From positions 5,456,001 to 5,520,000 of the forward strand of contig JAEVHH010000004.1 of the NCBI GenBank assembly GCA_017607445.1: DNA of 64,000 nt, read 5' to 3'. The notes under the pieces were generated by a model. It worked only from the letters and a program-made list of their open reading frames with translations. It was not told where the DNA came from and ran no database searches. Both the position numbers and the translations under genes were made by a program. Shown here in pieces: positions 47,373-59,753 of this stretch (its first letter is position 1; each line of letters begins with the position of its first letter). This DNA comes from Histoplasma ohiense (lineage: Eukaryota; Ascomycota; Eurotiomycetes; Onygenales; Ajellomycetaceae).

Positions 47373-49031
47373 TCACATAATCCGTATCCCAAAATCCCAC
47401 CACTTTTCGCCCCGCCATTGCTGAAACGCCTGTCCTTTCCAACACCACCAGCCTTCGCCTTCTGCACCATATCCCAAACCACGAATCGGGCTGAGGGGAA
47501 TCGGCTCGACCAACCATATTCCGCCTATTGAAAAATCATCTGCGCCCAGGGGTCCAATTAAAAACGCCCAAACCACAACAAATATGAAATTCGTGGATCG
47601 ACAGAGCCAGTGTGGAAACCGAAACGGAAGACGCGCGATGACATGTTTGACAACGAGGTCCTGAAACATGATTGCTGGGGCCTGAAGAAAGAAAAACAGG
47701 AAAATGCTGGAGAAGGGTCTTGTTGGGGCCAGTTGCGTGTAGCTGCCAGCGGCGTGTAATAGGCCACTCAAGCCGAACACAACGTACAACTGGAGAAGTC
47801 GTCTTAAAAATGGCTTTTGAAGTCGAAGTGGAAGGTGAGCATAGATCCAGTTGCTGGGCTGGACGAAGTTAAAGCGGAAAATCTGGTGCCACCATTTACT
47901 CCAGAAGCCGATGAGGCCATGGTCGAGCAGCGAAGAAAAACAAGATCCAAATGCTTTTGGGTATAACCATGGGGCTTCAATTGGGATCAAGGTCCATGTG
48001 CGAGCGAAGGGGACCCATAATGAAATGCTAAGACAGAGCAGAGAAACGGCGGAAGCCGCACATTCTACTGCGCATATAACGCCCATCAGTGAGAAGACGA
48101 GGCGATAGGTTTGGGTGGCGGCCATTCCCAAAGTGCCGAAGGAGTCGAGAGGTGATGGTGGCGGGGAAGAAACAATACCCCAGAAATAGGGATCGAGCAT
48201 CATGATGACTTTTAGGGCATCTAGGCCAAGGTAACTCCATATCATACGGAATAGCGCGGATTTAGCGGCAGATTTAGTATCACTTAAGTTCACGGTTTCG
48301 GGTCTGTTGATTTCATGCGATGGCCGATCGAGGTGACAAGGAGTAAATTTTGGTGGCGGCGGAACTGTGGAAATACGCCAATTCCAACCAGGCCCACGCA
48401 TATTGATGATAAGGTCCCAGACCCATGCCAGGCGGTGAAGAAATGGCTTCGGATACGCCTGCCACCGCAAAACGTACATCTCTCTGGTTTCTTGAGGGCA
48501 GGGCTTGCGCTTTATTCCCGGTTTTATAGCCGGCTTTGTAGTTCTTCGTGATAATCTGAAATTGGCATATCCAACTTCATTCTCCTCAAGAGACATGTTT
48601 GACGTTAGCACTAACTCCCGACTCTCAGAACTAGGATAGTTCTCCTTATTATGTGGAGAAACTATCTTTCTTTCAATACGTTTGAAATTTTCCTGGGGAT
48701 CATTGAAAAGCAGCAGCGAGGCACTCAACATTATGTACCAAAAGGAGGCTATTCCGACGACGCAGCCATTGCCTCCAAGGTACATTCGAGAGTGAAGTAT
48801 GTTATATAATGCTGAACAAGCGACAGCACCAAACGAGAGGTATTTCATGGTTTTCCAAGGACCTTTACGGTGGGTTTTCACAAGGAGCGAGAGAATAAGA
48901 ATGATCAATGGGGCAAAGCTATGGGGGAAAAGAAATGGCCTGACCCGGCCAGCAGCAATGGCTTCGTCATACCTGCTGTGCAGTTGCTGAACGGCAACGA
49001 GGTACGACGGCGGGACAGCAAGGTCATCCAT
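47373..49031 (-). CDS. Wax-synthase-like membrane-bound O-acyltransferase
   Basis: Predicted polytopic membrane protein of 552 aa in a single exon, resembling the fungal MBOAT_2/wax synthase domain (PF13813 type). Hydrophobic segments occur near residues 34-51 (APLIILILSLLV), 64-110, 305-345 and through the C-terminal half. A conserved-looking SKWWHQIFRFNFVQPSNW lies near residue 375, and a His in a hydrophobic helix (FGLSGLLHAAGS) near 425 is the likely catalytic His. Family members move acyl groups to alcohols, including terpenoids in some clusters, but this gene stands among housekeeping genes rather than a biosynthetic cluster. The acceptor is unknown. No frame break is visible. Divergent from the HIRAN-SNF2 gene. 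Confidence 0.85.
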   Translation of the reverse strand: MDDLAVPPSYLVAVQQLHSRYDEAIAAGRVRPFLFPHSFAPLIILILSLLVKTHRKGPWKTMKYLSFGAVACSALYNILHSRMYLGGNGCVVGIASFWYIMLSASLLLFNDPQENFKRIERKIVSPHNKENYPSSESRELVLTSNMSLEENEVGYANFRLSRRTTKPAIKPGIKRKPCPQETREMYVLRWQAYPKPFLHRLAWVWDLIINMRGPGWNWRISTVPPPPKFTPCHLDRPSHEINRPETVNLSDTKSAAKSALFRMIWSYLGLDALKVIMMLDPYFWGIVSSPPPSPLDSFGTLGMAATQTYRLVFSLMGVICAVECAASAVSLLCLSISLWVPFARTWTLIPIEAPWLYPKAFGSCFSSLLDHGLIGFWSKWWHQIFRFNFVQPSNWIYAHLPLRLQKPFLRRLLQLYVVFGLSGLLHAAGSYTQLAPTRPFSSIFLFFFLQAPAIMFQDLVVKHVIARLPFRFPHWLCRSTNFIFVVVWAFLIGPLGADDFSIGGIWLVEPIPLSPIRGLGYGAEGEGWWCWKGQAFQQWRGEKWWDFGIRIM

Positions 49032-49697
49032 ATTTCGTAGCTATGGATAACTGGGTAGTGGGGGGACAAGAAATTCGTGGTCCCTTTGGGTTTCTCGTAC
49101 CCAACTACTCCGTCGTTGCTGACTCGTTCAAGCACGCAACATCGCGAGATGTTGCAGTGAAGAAGGAAAGTTTTCGACAGGACAAGCTGGACGAGGCACA
49201 ATGCCAGACAGCTTCGCTAAGAGGCCCCCAATCATGATCATCCTCGAATGTCCTGAGAAAGGCCAATAAGACAACGAAGCAGCCAGCCCTGTTCTTCAGC
49301 TGGCGCAGTTTCATCGAAAAACTACGCAGTCAAAGTATGCTATACTATCGGCTGGCCATATTTTCCATGGCTCCACGCTTCATCTTGCCCATCCCGTTGC
49401 GGGCACTCAGAGGCCCTGAAACACACGAGAAGTTCTGGTGGAAAAAAAATAAGAGAGAGAGAGAGAGAGAGAGCAATCCACGTGATATCGCGACATTAAC
49501 TAGCGCGTTTTCGGGAAGGGGAGCCGCGCCAGAGCAAATTCTCTCCGTCCCAGCCAGTTCCATCCAGCTCCGTGTAGACGCATTGGCTCTCATTTCACAG
49601 TTCCATGGAATCGGCCAACCTCCTTTACCATTCACTTTTTTACTTGGCCTATGTACATGTACCTGGCAACCATCCCCCAGCTTGACATCTGGCAAAA
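49032..49697. promoter_or_regulatory. Divergent promoter with GA tract
   Basis: 666 bp between divergent starts. It contains a GA microsatellite (listed separately) and a CACGTG at 49479-49484 just after it, about 215 bp upstream of the SNF2 start. Use of either is inferred. Confidence 0.45.
49452..49473. repeat. (AG)n microsatellite
   Basis: Eleven AG units in the promoter region of the HIRAN-SNF2 gene. Confidence 0.9.
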
Positions 49698-52663
49698 ATG
49701 GTTTCGCTAAAAGGCAAGAGGAAGATTGAATTTATCGATCTCACGGACTCCAGCGATCAACCAAGCAAAGCAGCGAGGTTCGGTCATTCAATTTCTCCCG
49801 GTGACCGAATCACCAGTTCTCCCCAGAACCTGGTTTCGCTCAGCCAGGGAGGAGGAGGAGGTACGCCGACAGAGGAGGATGACCGTGGTGCCTCGGAGCT
49901 TGTGGACGTATCTCAAAGTTCCCAAGAGGATGTCTATACTACTTTCCAGCTATATGGTATTTACCGTGTCGTATCCTTCCATAACCTTTCTGTCCAATTG
50001 CTAACCGTTCGAAGACACTCTTTCGTCTAAGGTCGTTGGCCTGAGGTATTACACAGGGCACGCAACGATCGGGGAATGTGTAATAATTAAAAGAGAGCCA
50101 AGTAATCGTTATGATAAAAATGCAATCCGGGTTGATAACGTTATGGGGGTGCAGATTGGACATCTGCCTCGTACTACTGCTAGCAAGTTAGCGCCGTATA
50201 TGGTAGGTTTGTTTGGCTGTCAAAATAATTGGGACTCGCTAATAGAAGGACTTAGGACTCCAGATCGCTGCTCATAGAAGGCGTATTATCCGGCGTTAAG
50301 GGTTTCTTTGATTGCCCCATCGAGCTTAAACTCTATGGGACTAGCCACCCAGTTCAACAGCTGGAACTAATGCAGAAGATGGAGCGCGATCGCCTTCCCC
50401 TCAAAGCCATCAAACGCTTCCGAAGTGGGAAGGCGAAGAGTGCTGCGCACCCGCGAAAGGCCGCAAATCAGGGGCGGTCTCTAGTTAATGGCAAAGGCCA
50501 ACAGTGGCAATCCTCGGGAGACCCAACGTACGCAAATCTATATATTCCATCTGGAAATGAACCTACAAACGAAATTGCCTCGTTAGAGGATATCATTGGT
50601 CAAAGTACAACCTTTAATCCTAGAGAGATGGGCCAAGTTGTGGAAAAGTTTGGAACAAACGAAGAGGAGCTAGCAAGGATGCCAATGGCCCCATGTCCGA
50701 AAGCTCTTTCCACAGAATTGCTTCCATACCAACGCCAAGGCCTTGCGTGGATGCTGGCCAAAGAATCACCGAAGTTGCCAAGTAAAGGATCTCAAGACGT
50801 TGTCCAGCTGTGGAAACGGTCGGGCCAAATGTTTACAAATATCGCAACTAACTATACAACGGCTACCGAACCGCCTCTTGCCAGTGGCGGCATTCTAGCG
50901 GATGATATGGGCCTTGGGAAAACAGTACAGACTATATCACTTATTTTAGCTGATTCAACTCCAAGAACAAAGGACTCATCGAAAACGACTCTTGTTATTT
51001 CACCTCTTGGCGTCATGAGCAACTGGCGAGATCAAATCTCACACCATATACACAAGGACCAAGCCCTTCGAGTTTTGATCTATCACGGAGTTGGGAAGAA
51101 GGAGGCAAAAAACCTCAATACGTACGATGTAGTCATTACTACATATGGGGCTCTTGCTTCGGAATATGCTCTGATTGAGAACAAACCACTGAATTCCAAG
51201 CCATCAGAAGGGATATTCTCTCTGCGCTGGCGACGTATCGTCTTAGACGAGGGGCATACAATCAGAAACCCACGTACTAGAGGAGGACGCGCTGCATGCA
51301 GGTTGGAAGCCGATTCCCGGTGGTCTCTCACAGGAACACCCATCATCAATAACCTAAAAGATTTATACTCACAAATAAAATATCTACGCATATCGGGAGG
51401 GCTTGAAGACCTGGCAGTTTTTAATAGCGCTGTAATTCGCCCTCTTACAACGTGTGAGCCTAATGCAAATCTTCTCCTTCAAGCTTTGATGGGTACCATC
51501 TGTCTACGACGGAAGAAGGAAATGAATTTTATCAACCTCCGTCTCCCACCCCTTTCTTCCCACGTGCTTCGTGTCAAATTTCTTCCGCATGAACAAGAGA
51601 AATACGATATGTTGCAGTATGTACTGAATATGTTAAACTCACAATTATTTTTTGTCCAATATCAGCTAAGAATGAATTTAGGGCGGAAGCCAAGGGAGTC
51701 CTGTTGGACTATCACGCCAACGCCAATAACAAAAAGGGCGGGGCAACATACTCTGTTCTCCTCGAAGTTCTCCTCCGCATGCGTCAAGTGTGTAATCACT
51801 GGAAGCTTTGCCAAAATCGCATTAACAACCTTATGGAAATGCTGGAGGAGCACAAGGTGGTAGCACTAACCCCACAAAATATCAAGGCACTTCAAGCTCT
51901 TCTTCAGCTTAAAATAGAAAGTCAAGAAATATGTGCCATTTGCCTTGATACTCTCCAACAGCCAGTCATTACTCCATGTGCTCACACATTTGACTATTCT
52001 TGTATCGAGCAAGCCATTGAACACCAACACAAATGCCCTCTCTGCCGAGCGGAAATCGAAGACTGCAAAAGTCTGGTTGCCCCCTCCGCAGATTTTGGCG
52101 AAGACACGAACGAAATTGACATCGACCCCGAAACTACCAGCAGCAAAATTCAAGCCCTGTTGAAAATCCTTACAGCAAAGGGCCAAGCACCCAATACGAA
52201 AACTGTCGTGTTCAGCCAGTGGGTATCTTTCCTGGACATAGTCGAGCCCCAGCTGGTGCGAAATGGCATCACGTTTGCTCGCATAGATGGCAAAATGAGT
52301 TCTGCCAAAAGAGATGCAGCAATGAACGCTTTATCAAACGATTCAAACTGCACCGTCCTTCTTGCTAGTTTGAACGTTTGCAGCGTGGGCCTTAACCTTG
52401 TCGCAGCAAATCAGGTTATTCTTGCTGATAGCTGGTGGGCTCCTGCGATTGAAGACCAGGCTGTTGACCGTGTATATCGTCTGGGACAAAAGCGTCCGAC
52501 GACTATATGGCGTCTTGTGATGGAAAATAGTATTGAAGACCGGGTACTGGATAAGCAGAAAGAGAAACGTACGCTTATGACGACAGCATTTAGAGAGAAA
52601 ATAGACCGGAAGCGTGATGATAGGATGTCACGGGTTGCCGACTTGGAAAAATTACTTCAGTAA
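49698..52663 (+). CDS. HIRAN-SNF2-RING ATPase, Rad5/HLTF class
   Basis: DNA-dependent ATPase of the Rad5/HLTF/SMARCA3 group, with a likely role in replication-fork or DNA damage tolerance. Exons are 49698-49956, 50015-50202, 50256-51616 and 51682-52663, giving 929 aa. The HIRAN domain covers about residues 90-180 (LSSKVVGLRYYTGHA to GVQIGHLPRTTASKLAPYM) and is split across exons 2 and 3. The SNF2 ATPase includes motif I ILADDMGLGKTVQ and motif II LDEGHTIRNP. A C3HC4 RING sits between the helicase lobes: CAICLDTLQQPVITPCAHTF to CPLCRAEI. The C-terminal helicase lobe has VFSQWVSFLDI and DQAVDRVYRLGQKRPT. An N-terminal SUMO-interaction-like stretch IEFIDLTDSS is present. Canonical Rad5 is longer; this shorter form resembles the HLTF-like paralogue of filamentous fungi. 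Confidence 0.93.
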
Positions 52664-54378
52664 GATTGCAGCGTTTTCTGCTACTACCCCCAATCTCCTA
52701 TTATTCTCAGCTAAACATGCTTCCCGATCTTTACATTTTGATTTAAGAAATCGCCCTGACCTTAGTATTTTCCTCTCACACCTATCTATATTGACTTCGA
52801 TTTACGGAAAATTCTGTAACACAATCTTTACATTTCCTTTGTCCCATCTTTTCTGTTCTATACCTACCCACCACTTGGCCTTCCCTTATTTCCATTTGTT
52901 AAAAGTATCCATTGTAATCATGCTCAAAGTTGTTACTTCTACCTCTCTGATAGCACAGTGGCCTCTTTGTAAATCAGAAACATGTTTAATACCCTTTTCT
53001 ATTTTCTTCATCTGTCTTAGTTACATTCAATTTCAATAAACATTTCCGAAATAAATTTGTGGTTACAAACATTGTTCTATATGTGTTAAAAATTCAGTGT
53101 TTAATTAATCATGAGTGATTTGTAACACAGGCTCACTCACAGGAGATCTTATATGAATTAATTGTGGATACTCTCTATATAAATCTTACCATCTGCTGCT
53201 GACAGTGATTAAGCATTATACAGAAACCTCAAACCTCACATTATGAACTGAATAGATATTAACAAAGAAGTGAGGCAGAAGAGATATCAGGTTTTAATGA
53301 AAGGAATAAAAGTTGATTACTGTGATCTAAATATATAGGATGAATATGTAGTTCTATTGTGATCATATATAATCTGAGACTTTAGATTTAATGCCATAAC
53401 TATATAGATGACTGAATTGAATTCCTACAGATTTCTAGAAGGGGGAAAAAAAAGAAAAAAAATATTGTGGCAAATCTTTAATTGCATTAACTTATCAATA
53501 CATGCCACATTCATTGACCCCTCATAAAATCAAGAAGTATGTCATTAGAAAAACAACAGCACTGAATCAACTTCTAATATACTTCCCATACTAAATTCAC
53601 CAGTTCTATTCATCAGATGAAATAAAGCAATTCCACCTCTGTAGTATGCGGCCACAACGAAGCATGCAATAAATAAAACAAGCAATTAGAAGGAGAGAGT
53701 AGTAGGTTTAGTAGGAGACACATGGCATTAACGTCGTGAAAACATGAAAAGAAAAGTACACCTCTGTCCCGGATACCATGCTGATTAGTTGTTCAGTTCC
53801 TGCATTGAATATTATATACCTCCGCACTACACGTGTGTCCAAGGGCCCTTAAAAGTGGAAGATAGAAGGAAAGTGGGAGTTGCTGGAACATCGGGGGGAA
53901 AAGGGGCAATTGCTTGAACTTGCAATAATGTTAAGGAATAGTAAAACATATATGAGGTATTGTTGAAACTGAAAGTGAAAAAAGGCTGCACCGTGCAGGA
54001 AAAAGAGCAATGGACAAAGGGACAAAATGAAAAAACATAGTAAAGGGTGAGAAAAAGGTAGTGTCTCAAAGTTGTCTTTCATAGGGTTCTAGTCTCTGGG
54101 TACGACTGTTGCATCCCTGAAGTAGGAATGGAAGTTGAGTAGCGTAGTTCTCCTGGGCCACATATTTGGGTAATGTATGCGAAGTTCCTGAAGAATATTT
54201 ATCGCAATACCGCCTTGGCAGAGTTGGTAGAGTTGTTGAATTTCAGTTGACATGGAGGATAGTTAGAGAATTACACTGGGAGAGAAAGGAGAGAGGGAGA
54301 GAGTTTTAATGTTAGAAGAAGAAGCGGATATGTATAAAGAATTGCGACGCAGATAAAACAATAAAAATCTTCAAACCC
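52664..54378. other. Convergent intergenic region with a CpG-free core
   Basis: About 1.7 kb between the 3' ends of two SNF2 genes. The stretch 53049-53648 contains no CpG dinucleotide at all and is AT-rich, unlike neighbouring DNA. No ORF or terminal repeat is recognisable. It may be an old mutated repeat or simply relaxed 3'-flanking DNA. Confidence 0.55.
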
Positions 54379-57300
54379 CTATTGCTGACGGCAACCTGAC
54401 GTACCGGTCTTAGATTGAGGTGTCTGGCTTTCTTTTCCAACAGCAGAGACAGCATTCGTCTCGACTTGGTTTTCCTGCTCGATTTCTAGACGTTTACTCC
54501 CATTGCTGGTTCCTGTTACATGTCCGTCGTATTTGTCCACATTGTTAGGTCTCTTTTGACTGATGACCACTTCTGAGCTGCTCGGGATATTGCTGGCTGA
54601 TGCTATTGCTGGTGGTGGTGGTGGAATAGAGGGTTGATTTGCGTCGCCATTGGGGCTGGTTTGGGACGGCGCCAGTGGTGTTAGGGCCGCATTTCCGTTG
54701 ATATCGGAGAAGAACGATGACAATACCCTGGTCTCATTTGTGAACCTTGGTTGGTTGGCAGATCTGAAGAGGCTTGTGTCTGGTATCAGCGCAGGTGGAC
54801 CTACGGCCAGGCTGGTCATTGGCGGGATAGAATCTGCAGATAAAGGTACAAGATCAGATGCTCTATAACTGGAAGGATGTTGAGCGCTTCTCATGATCGA
54901 CAACGGATGAGAATGAGGAAAAATTGATCGTCGAGGCGTCGCTTGCGGCTCTTGCACCTGCTGCTTTTTGGCCCATGCAACTGGATCGTTCCGTTTGAGC
55001 CGTTCATCGTCAAGCTCCTCCTGGACGGCTTTTTCCTCCTCGGGAGTCAACTTGTCGTTATCCTCACGTTGGAAGGTTTCTGTGAGTGCGATCTTTCTGA
55101 TGTTTTTCTGCCCTGCAAGAATCCTATCAAGAACCGCTGGGTCTTTCCCCTTAAATTCCGAAAGGTCCTTTTGTGGAACGAACTTTGGACTAAAAAGGTA
55201 GTCACTAATATTCTTGGACGCCCAGCGGATAGGGTTCTTCTTGTCAACAACGCGAAATGCAAGTTGGGTTTTGAAAACGGCTCTATTATGCATAACATCC
55301 TCATATGTCCCGCCTGCAAGAAAGCGATAGACGTATACCGGTTTAAGCTGCCCGAGCCTATACGCTCGCCCAACGGCTTGTTCTTCCCATGTAGGGTTAA
55401 ATTGGAAGTCGAAAATGATCACCCGATTTGCTCCCGGGATATTGAGGCCTAGCCCTCCAGCTCTCGTTGAGATCAGATAAACTTGCGAGTCGAAACCCGA
55501 GTTGAAGTTCTTCGTAGCTATCTGGCGTGTAGCTATAGGCGTTTTCCCATCAAGTCGAGAATAGCTTCGTTTTGATTGCTTTAAAACAAGCTCAAGATAG
55601 TTGAGGGTCGGGATTGAATGTGAAAATAACAACACCTTGTCCCCTGCGGCGATAGAGTGTTCAATGATTTGATCCGCTACTTGTGCTCGGTGAGACAGCT
55701 CGAGTGACCACATGTACATGCCGGTGGGGAAATCTTTCTCTATCCTTGCAAGTACCTCAGAAGAGAGGAGAACCTGAGGTATCGAAGGGTCCTCTGGTAT
55801 TTCAGAATCGGAATCAGGGGACACCCGGCTTGACGGCGGATTCTGGAAACCTTTGCTTCGATCTCGGAGCTTCTCCATAAAGCAACCTGGATGATTGCAC
55901 AGGAGTGACAAGATCGACAACCAATCCCATAGTTTAGGATTCCCCACATTATCGTTATTAGCTGCAAGGGCGGCGACATAAGTGTTATATGCTTGTTCCT
56001 GAAGAGGAGTTAACGGAACGGTGATTACAAACTCAACTTTTGGTGGAAGAGACCCTTTGAGGACTGAAATATCTGCTCGGTTAAGCTTTGGATCGATATC
56101 CTTTTTCAGAACTTGTAGCTTCTTTAGTGACTGCCGACGTTCCCACTGCGAGCTATCCGCATAGAGGCCTTCCTGAATCGGTTCAATATACTTGGCCTTG
56201 AATTGTATGAAGTCTCCAAGATAGCCGGGTGCGATCCAGTCTATCATTGCATAGTACTCGCTCAAATTGTTAGCAAGAGGAGACCCTGTTAATGCAATGC
56301 GACTTTTTGACGTGAATTCCCGACATGCTTCAGCAACTCCCGCATTTCTATTTTTCAACTTGTGAGCTTCATCCGCGACAATAATGCGTGGCCCTTCAAG
56401 AAGATGCTTCCTAACTGTTTCATGAGTTTTGCTATCGAGTGCCGATGGCCGAATTTTTGTTGCTTTATTGAGAATCAATGCCCTGAAAATGTCGTAACTC
56501 ATGAGCAAAATACCACCATCCATATACCAGGACGCTATCCCGTCTAGGCGTTCTTCAAGTTGAAGTGTGGGCAAAATTTTGCGAAACGGTCCGATGTTGC
56601 GACTGGTCTGAGAGTCACTAGGCGTCCACATCAAAAGCTCCTCCCACCAATTTTCGATTAATGAGGAGGGACATAGCACAAGGGTACGAGAACGTCGAAG
56701 GGCTTTGGGAATTTGGTTTCTCACTCTAGGGTCGTCAGAGGCGGCGGCATTGGCGATGGTAACCAAAAGCGATATCCTGTTGTGTGTTAGAAACAATTCA
56801 TTAGGTAAAAAGGGCATACTTACACCTGCATCGTCTTCCCCAGTCCCATTGTGTGAGCTAAAAGGCAGCCCTGGCGTTTCTCATCCTTGATCAATTCTCG
56901 CCACATGAACTGAATGCCGCTTAGTTGGTGGGGTTTCACTCGCGCACCGATGTGGCGATGAAGATATATCACCGGATCATCAAAGCTAACAACCTGCCGT
57001 TCTGGATCTGTGTTGCTTATACCCGTTCCCCGTAGCCTGCGGGCAAGTTGTTCCCGTTGCTCTTCCTGAAGCTCAACACGTCGCTGAGCATTTCTCTGAC
57101 TGTCCATGGCTTCTTGACTCTCTTTCACAGCTCTTTTTCGTTTTTTGTGAGGAGTGCGGTGTGCTTCGATTTCAGAACCTGAGGAAAGTTCTTGAAGATC
57201 CTGGTCCTGGGTTTGCTCAGCCCCAGAGATTTGAGAGGAAGTGGAACGTTCCGGCTCATCACTTTTGTTTGTGGAAATTTCCGGTGGTTTCCCAGCAGCA

Positions 57301-59753
57301 GCCTTTGTTACCGGATCTTTCACGTCTAAAAATGCTTTGAGAGCTTCACAAAGCTTAGGATGAAAAACATCGTAACTATTTTTATCCCTCAGTGTACCCT
57401 CAATAAACGCTTTTGGGATGCCTTGCATGGCCGATATCTTTTTGCAGCGAAGCCAAGATGTATAAAGTGCGGCTATCCTCAAATATAGGGTATGTTTGCG
57501 ACTATTTTGGATTTGATAGGAGTGATGTAATACACTGCGTAAAGCTTTCCGGACACGCTTTTTTGCTTTTTCTAATTCGATTGAATTGGTTAATTGGTGC
57601 AAATCACGACGCTCCTGCTGAAGCATGGACCAAATTAGTTTGCTCAATAAACGGTCACGGTCGAGTCGCTCCTCGAGCACTGACCAGCCTATACGTGCTG
57701 TTTCCGCAATGTTTACCGGGTCCAAAACCTGTAATTCTGATGTCCCTTGTCTTTTTTTCTGAACCCGAGTGAAGTCGTGAAGCAATTGCGATCGTGGTGA
57801 AGGAGGCGGAAGTGCGGTATCATTAACAGGATTCAGAGGCGGAGTTTGAATATCGAAATTATGAACAGATGTCTCATCTGAGCTTTTAGTTAAATCTACA
57901 ACCTCAATCGGCCCTTGAAGATTCTGTTTCATCTCTCGTAATTGTACTGGTGAGGTTGAATTTTTCAACGGAACATGCTCAGCAGACGGTTGTCGAACAG
58001 ACCTGGGCTCTGAGGAACTAGAATTTCGAACGTGTTGTTTTCGCAAAGACCTGGGTGTAGTAACATCTCCACTAGCTTGTGCCTCTCTGGGTAAGGTTGG
58101 AGCGGGTCTGGAAGGCTCTCTTTTATCCCCCGATCGATCCGAAACAGGCACATTATTGTCCGGGACAATAAAATCATTGATATCATCGATATCTTCATCA
58201 TTGCCTTCAGAGCTTAGCCACTCCTCATCCTCGGGTATCGAGGGCTTTGGACGCTTGGCAGGAGCAGCCGCAGATGGAGGCTTTGGAGGACATGTGTCGA
58301 GTTCTAACACAGATATTTTCCACTTTTGTGCTTCCCTACTGAAAACAGTCTCCTCCATGGACTGGCATTGCTGTTGTACCTCGTTCATCTTTGACCAGGA
58401 AGTATCTTTTATGGCCTTTCGAAGTGCTTTCAAACGTCGCTCTAAATGAGCAATGGTACTCTGTGCGGATTTGATTTCGGAATATTTTGTATCCCACTTT
58501 CTCGATGACAACCACAGCCGTTGAGCTTTACGTTGCTGAATTGGCAGCTTCTGGTCACACCACTTTCGCGAAGTGAGCTCAATATATCTGTCAATAATGT
58601 CGTCAACTTCTGGACCGGACAGTATTTTCGATTTTTGCTTTTCGATTTCTACTTCCTGTTCCTCGAGCTTGATCTCCTGCCATGTATCGGAGTCATATTC
58701 GTTTTCCGACCCAGAATCCCCGTAAGGCGGTAAGCCTTGATCTGCCTCAGTTGGGTACTTGTCGAGCAGGTAGTCAAATTCATCTCGTTCCTTGAATTGA
58801 GGCCAGTCAATGATGTCCTCTTTTGTGACCTTTACAATCCCCTGGTCCTGCGTGAATAGCGTGAAAAATTGTAGTTCGCCCGGAGGTAGAATTTTCGAGC
58901 TATATGGAAATATGGCAACGGCATTCTTTCCTTCTTTAGTTTGTATTGAAAAGTGCTCCTCTAGAAAGTAGTGCTGGACACGTTTATTCACAAAGCGTTT
59001 TTGGCCAATGGGGCATTTTGCTCCCTCCAATACAAAGGCTTCGTCATCACTGTCTTCCATGTTATTGTAAAAGAGATCTGGAAGTGTCACCTTCGTAGGC
59101 CCTAGATAAGCAGAAGATCGATTAATCCCAGAGTTCTCCTCCCAAGTCCCAGTTCTATGGGACTGGCGTTGTCTCAGGAATAACTTGCGACGTTTTTTCC
59201 CGGTCCTATCAATGACATAAGCCTCGTTTGACCGACAGTTCACTGAAGCACTGTCTGTGGCTGCCACATAAGCTTTTTCCCGCGTCTGTGCCTCAGATGC
59301 TTTGCTGGGACTTTGGGATACAGCGGTCGTCCTGCTGTGCGCAGCGGGGCCAGCCCCAGCAGAAGCAATGGCATGAAACGGTGTCTCGGGGGTGCGGCTC
59401 GAGCTGGGGACGGTTTGGGGTGTGGTTTCGATAGGATAAGATGGGTTGACCTGGCGTGACTGTGTATATTCTGCGTATTTTCGCGACCGCTTCTGTAGTT
59501 CCTCGACTGCTCTAAATATCGTTGCGCGCTGCCCAAGTGATTTCAAACCTAAATCTTGAGCCAGCGTCACCTTGTTTATCTCTGTGAGTAGTATTTCTCC
59601 CGTGACATCATTCTCTCGAAGGGATGTCTCGAGGGTTGTTGAGTCGGGACGAGGAAGCGAAGAACGAGCCCACGGCGCAGAGGAATGACAAAGGTGAGCG
59701 ATAACTTGATCGATTGACCACTCAAAGGGATCATCATCCTCGAAACCGTCCAT
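54379..59753 (-). CDS. SAM-domain SNF2 ATPase, ATRX/Rad54-like
   Basis: Large chromatin-remodelling or recombination-type SNF2 ATPase. Exons are 59753-56824 and 56776-54379, giving 1775 aa. A SAM-like domain covers residues about 10-95 (FEWSIDQVIAHLC to LGLKSLGQRATIFRAVEEL). A long charged region of about 800 residues follows, with acidic patches, a coiled-coil-like stretch and a SUMO-interaction-like VVDLTKSSDE. Motif I MGLGKTMQVISLLV near residue 970 is completed by removing a 47-nt intron. Motif II is DEAHKLKN, and the C lobe has VIIFDFQFNPTWEEQAVGRA followed by YRLGQ. The in-frame ATG at 59816 is an alternative start; I prefer MDGFEDDDPFEW. The tail is Pro/Ser-rich. Lobe features resemble ATRX/ARIP4 more than Rad54 itself. 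Confidence 0.9.

Noticed and set aside
54205..54250. tRNA-like GGCAGAGTTGGTAGAG string
   Set aside because: Resembles a D-arm box, but no T-arm box or acceptor stem follows at the right distance.
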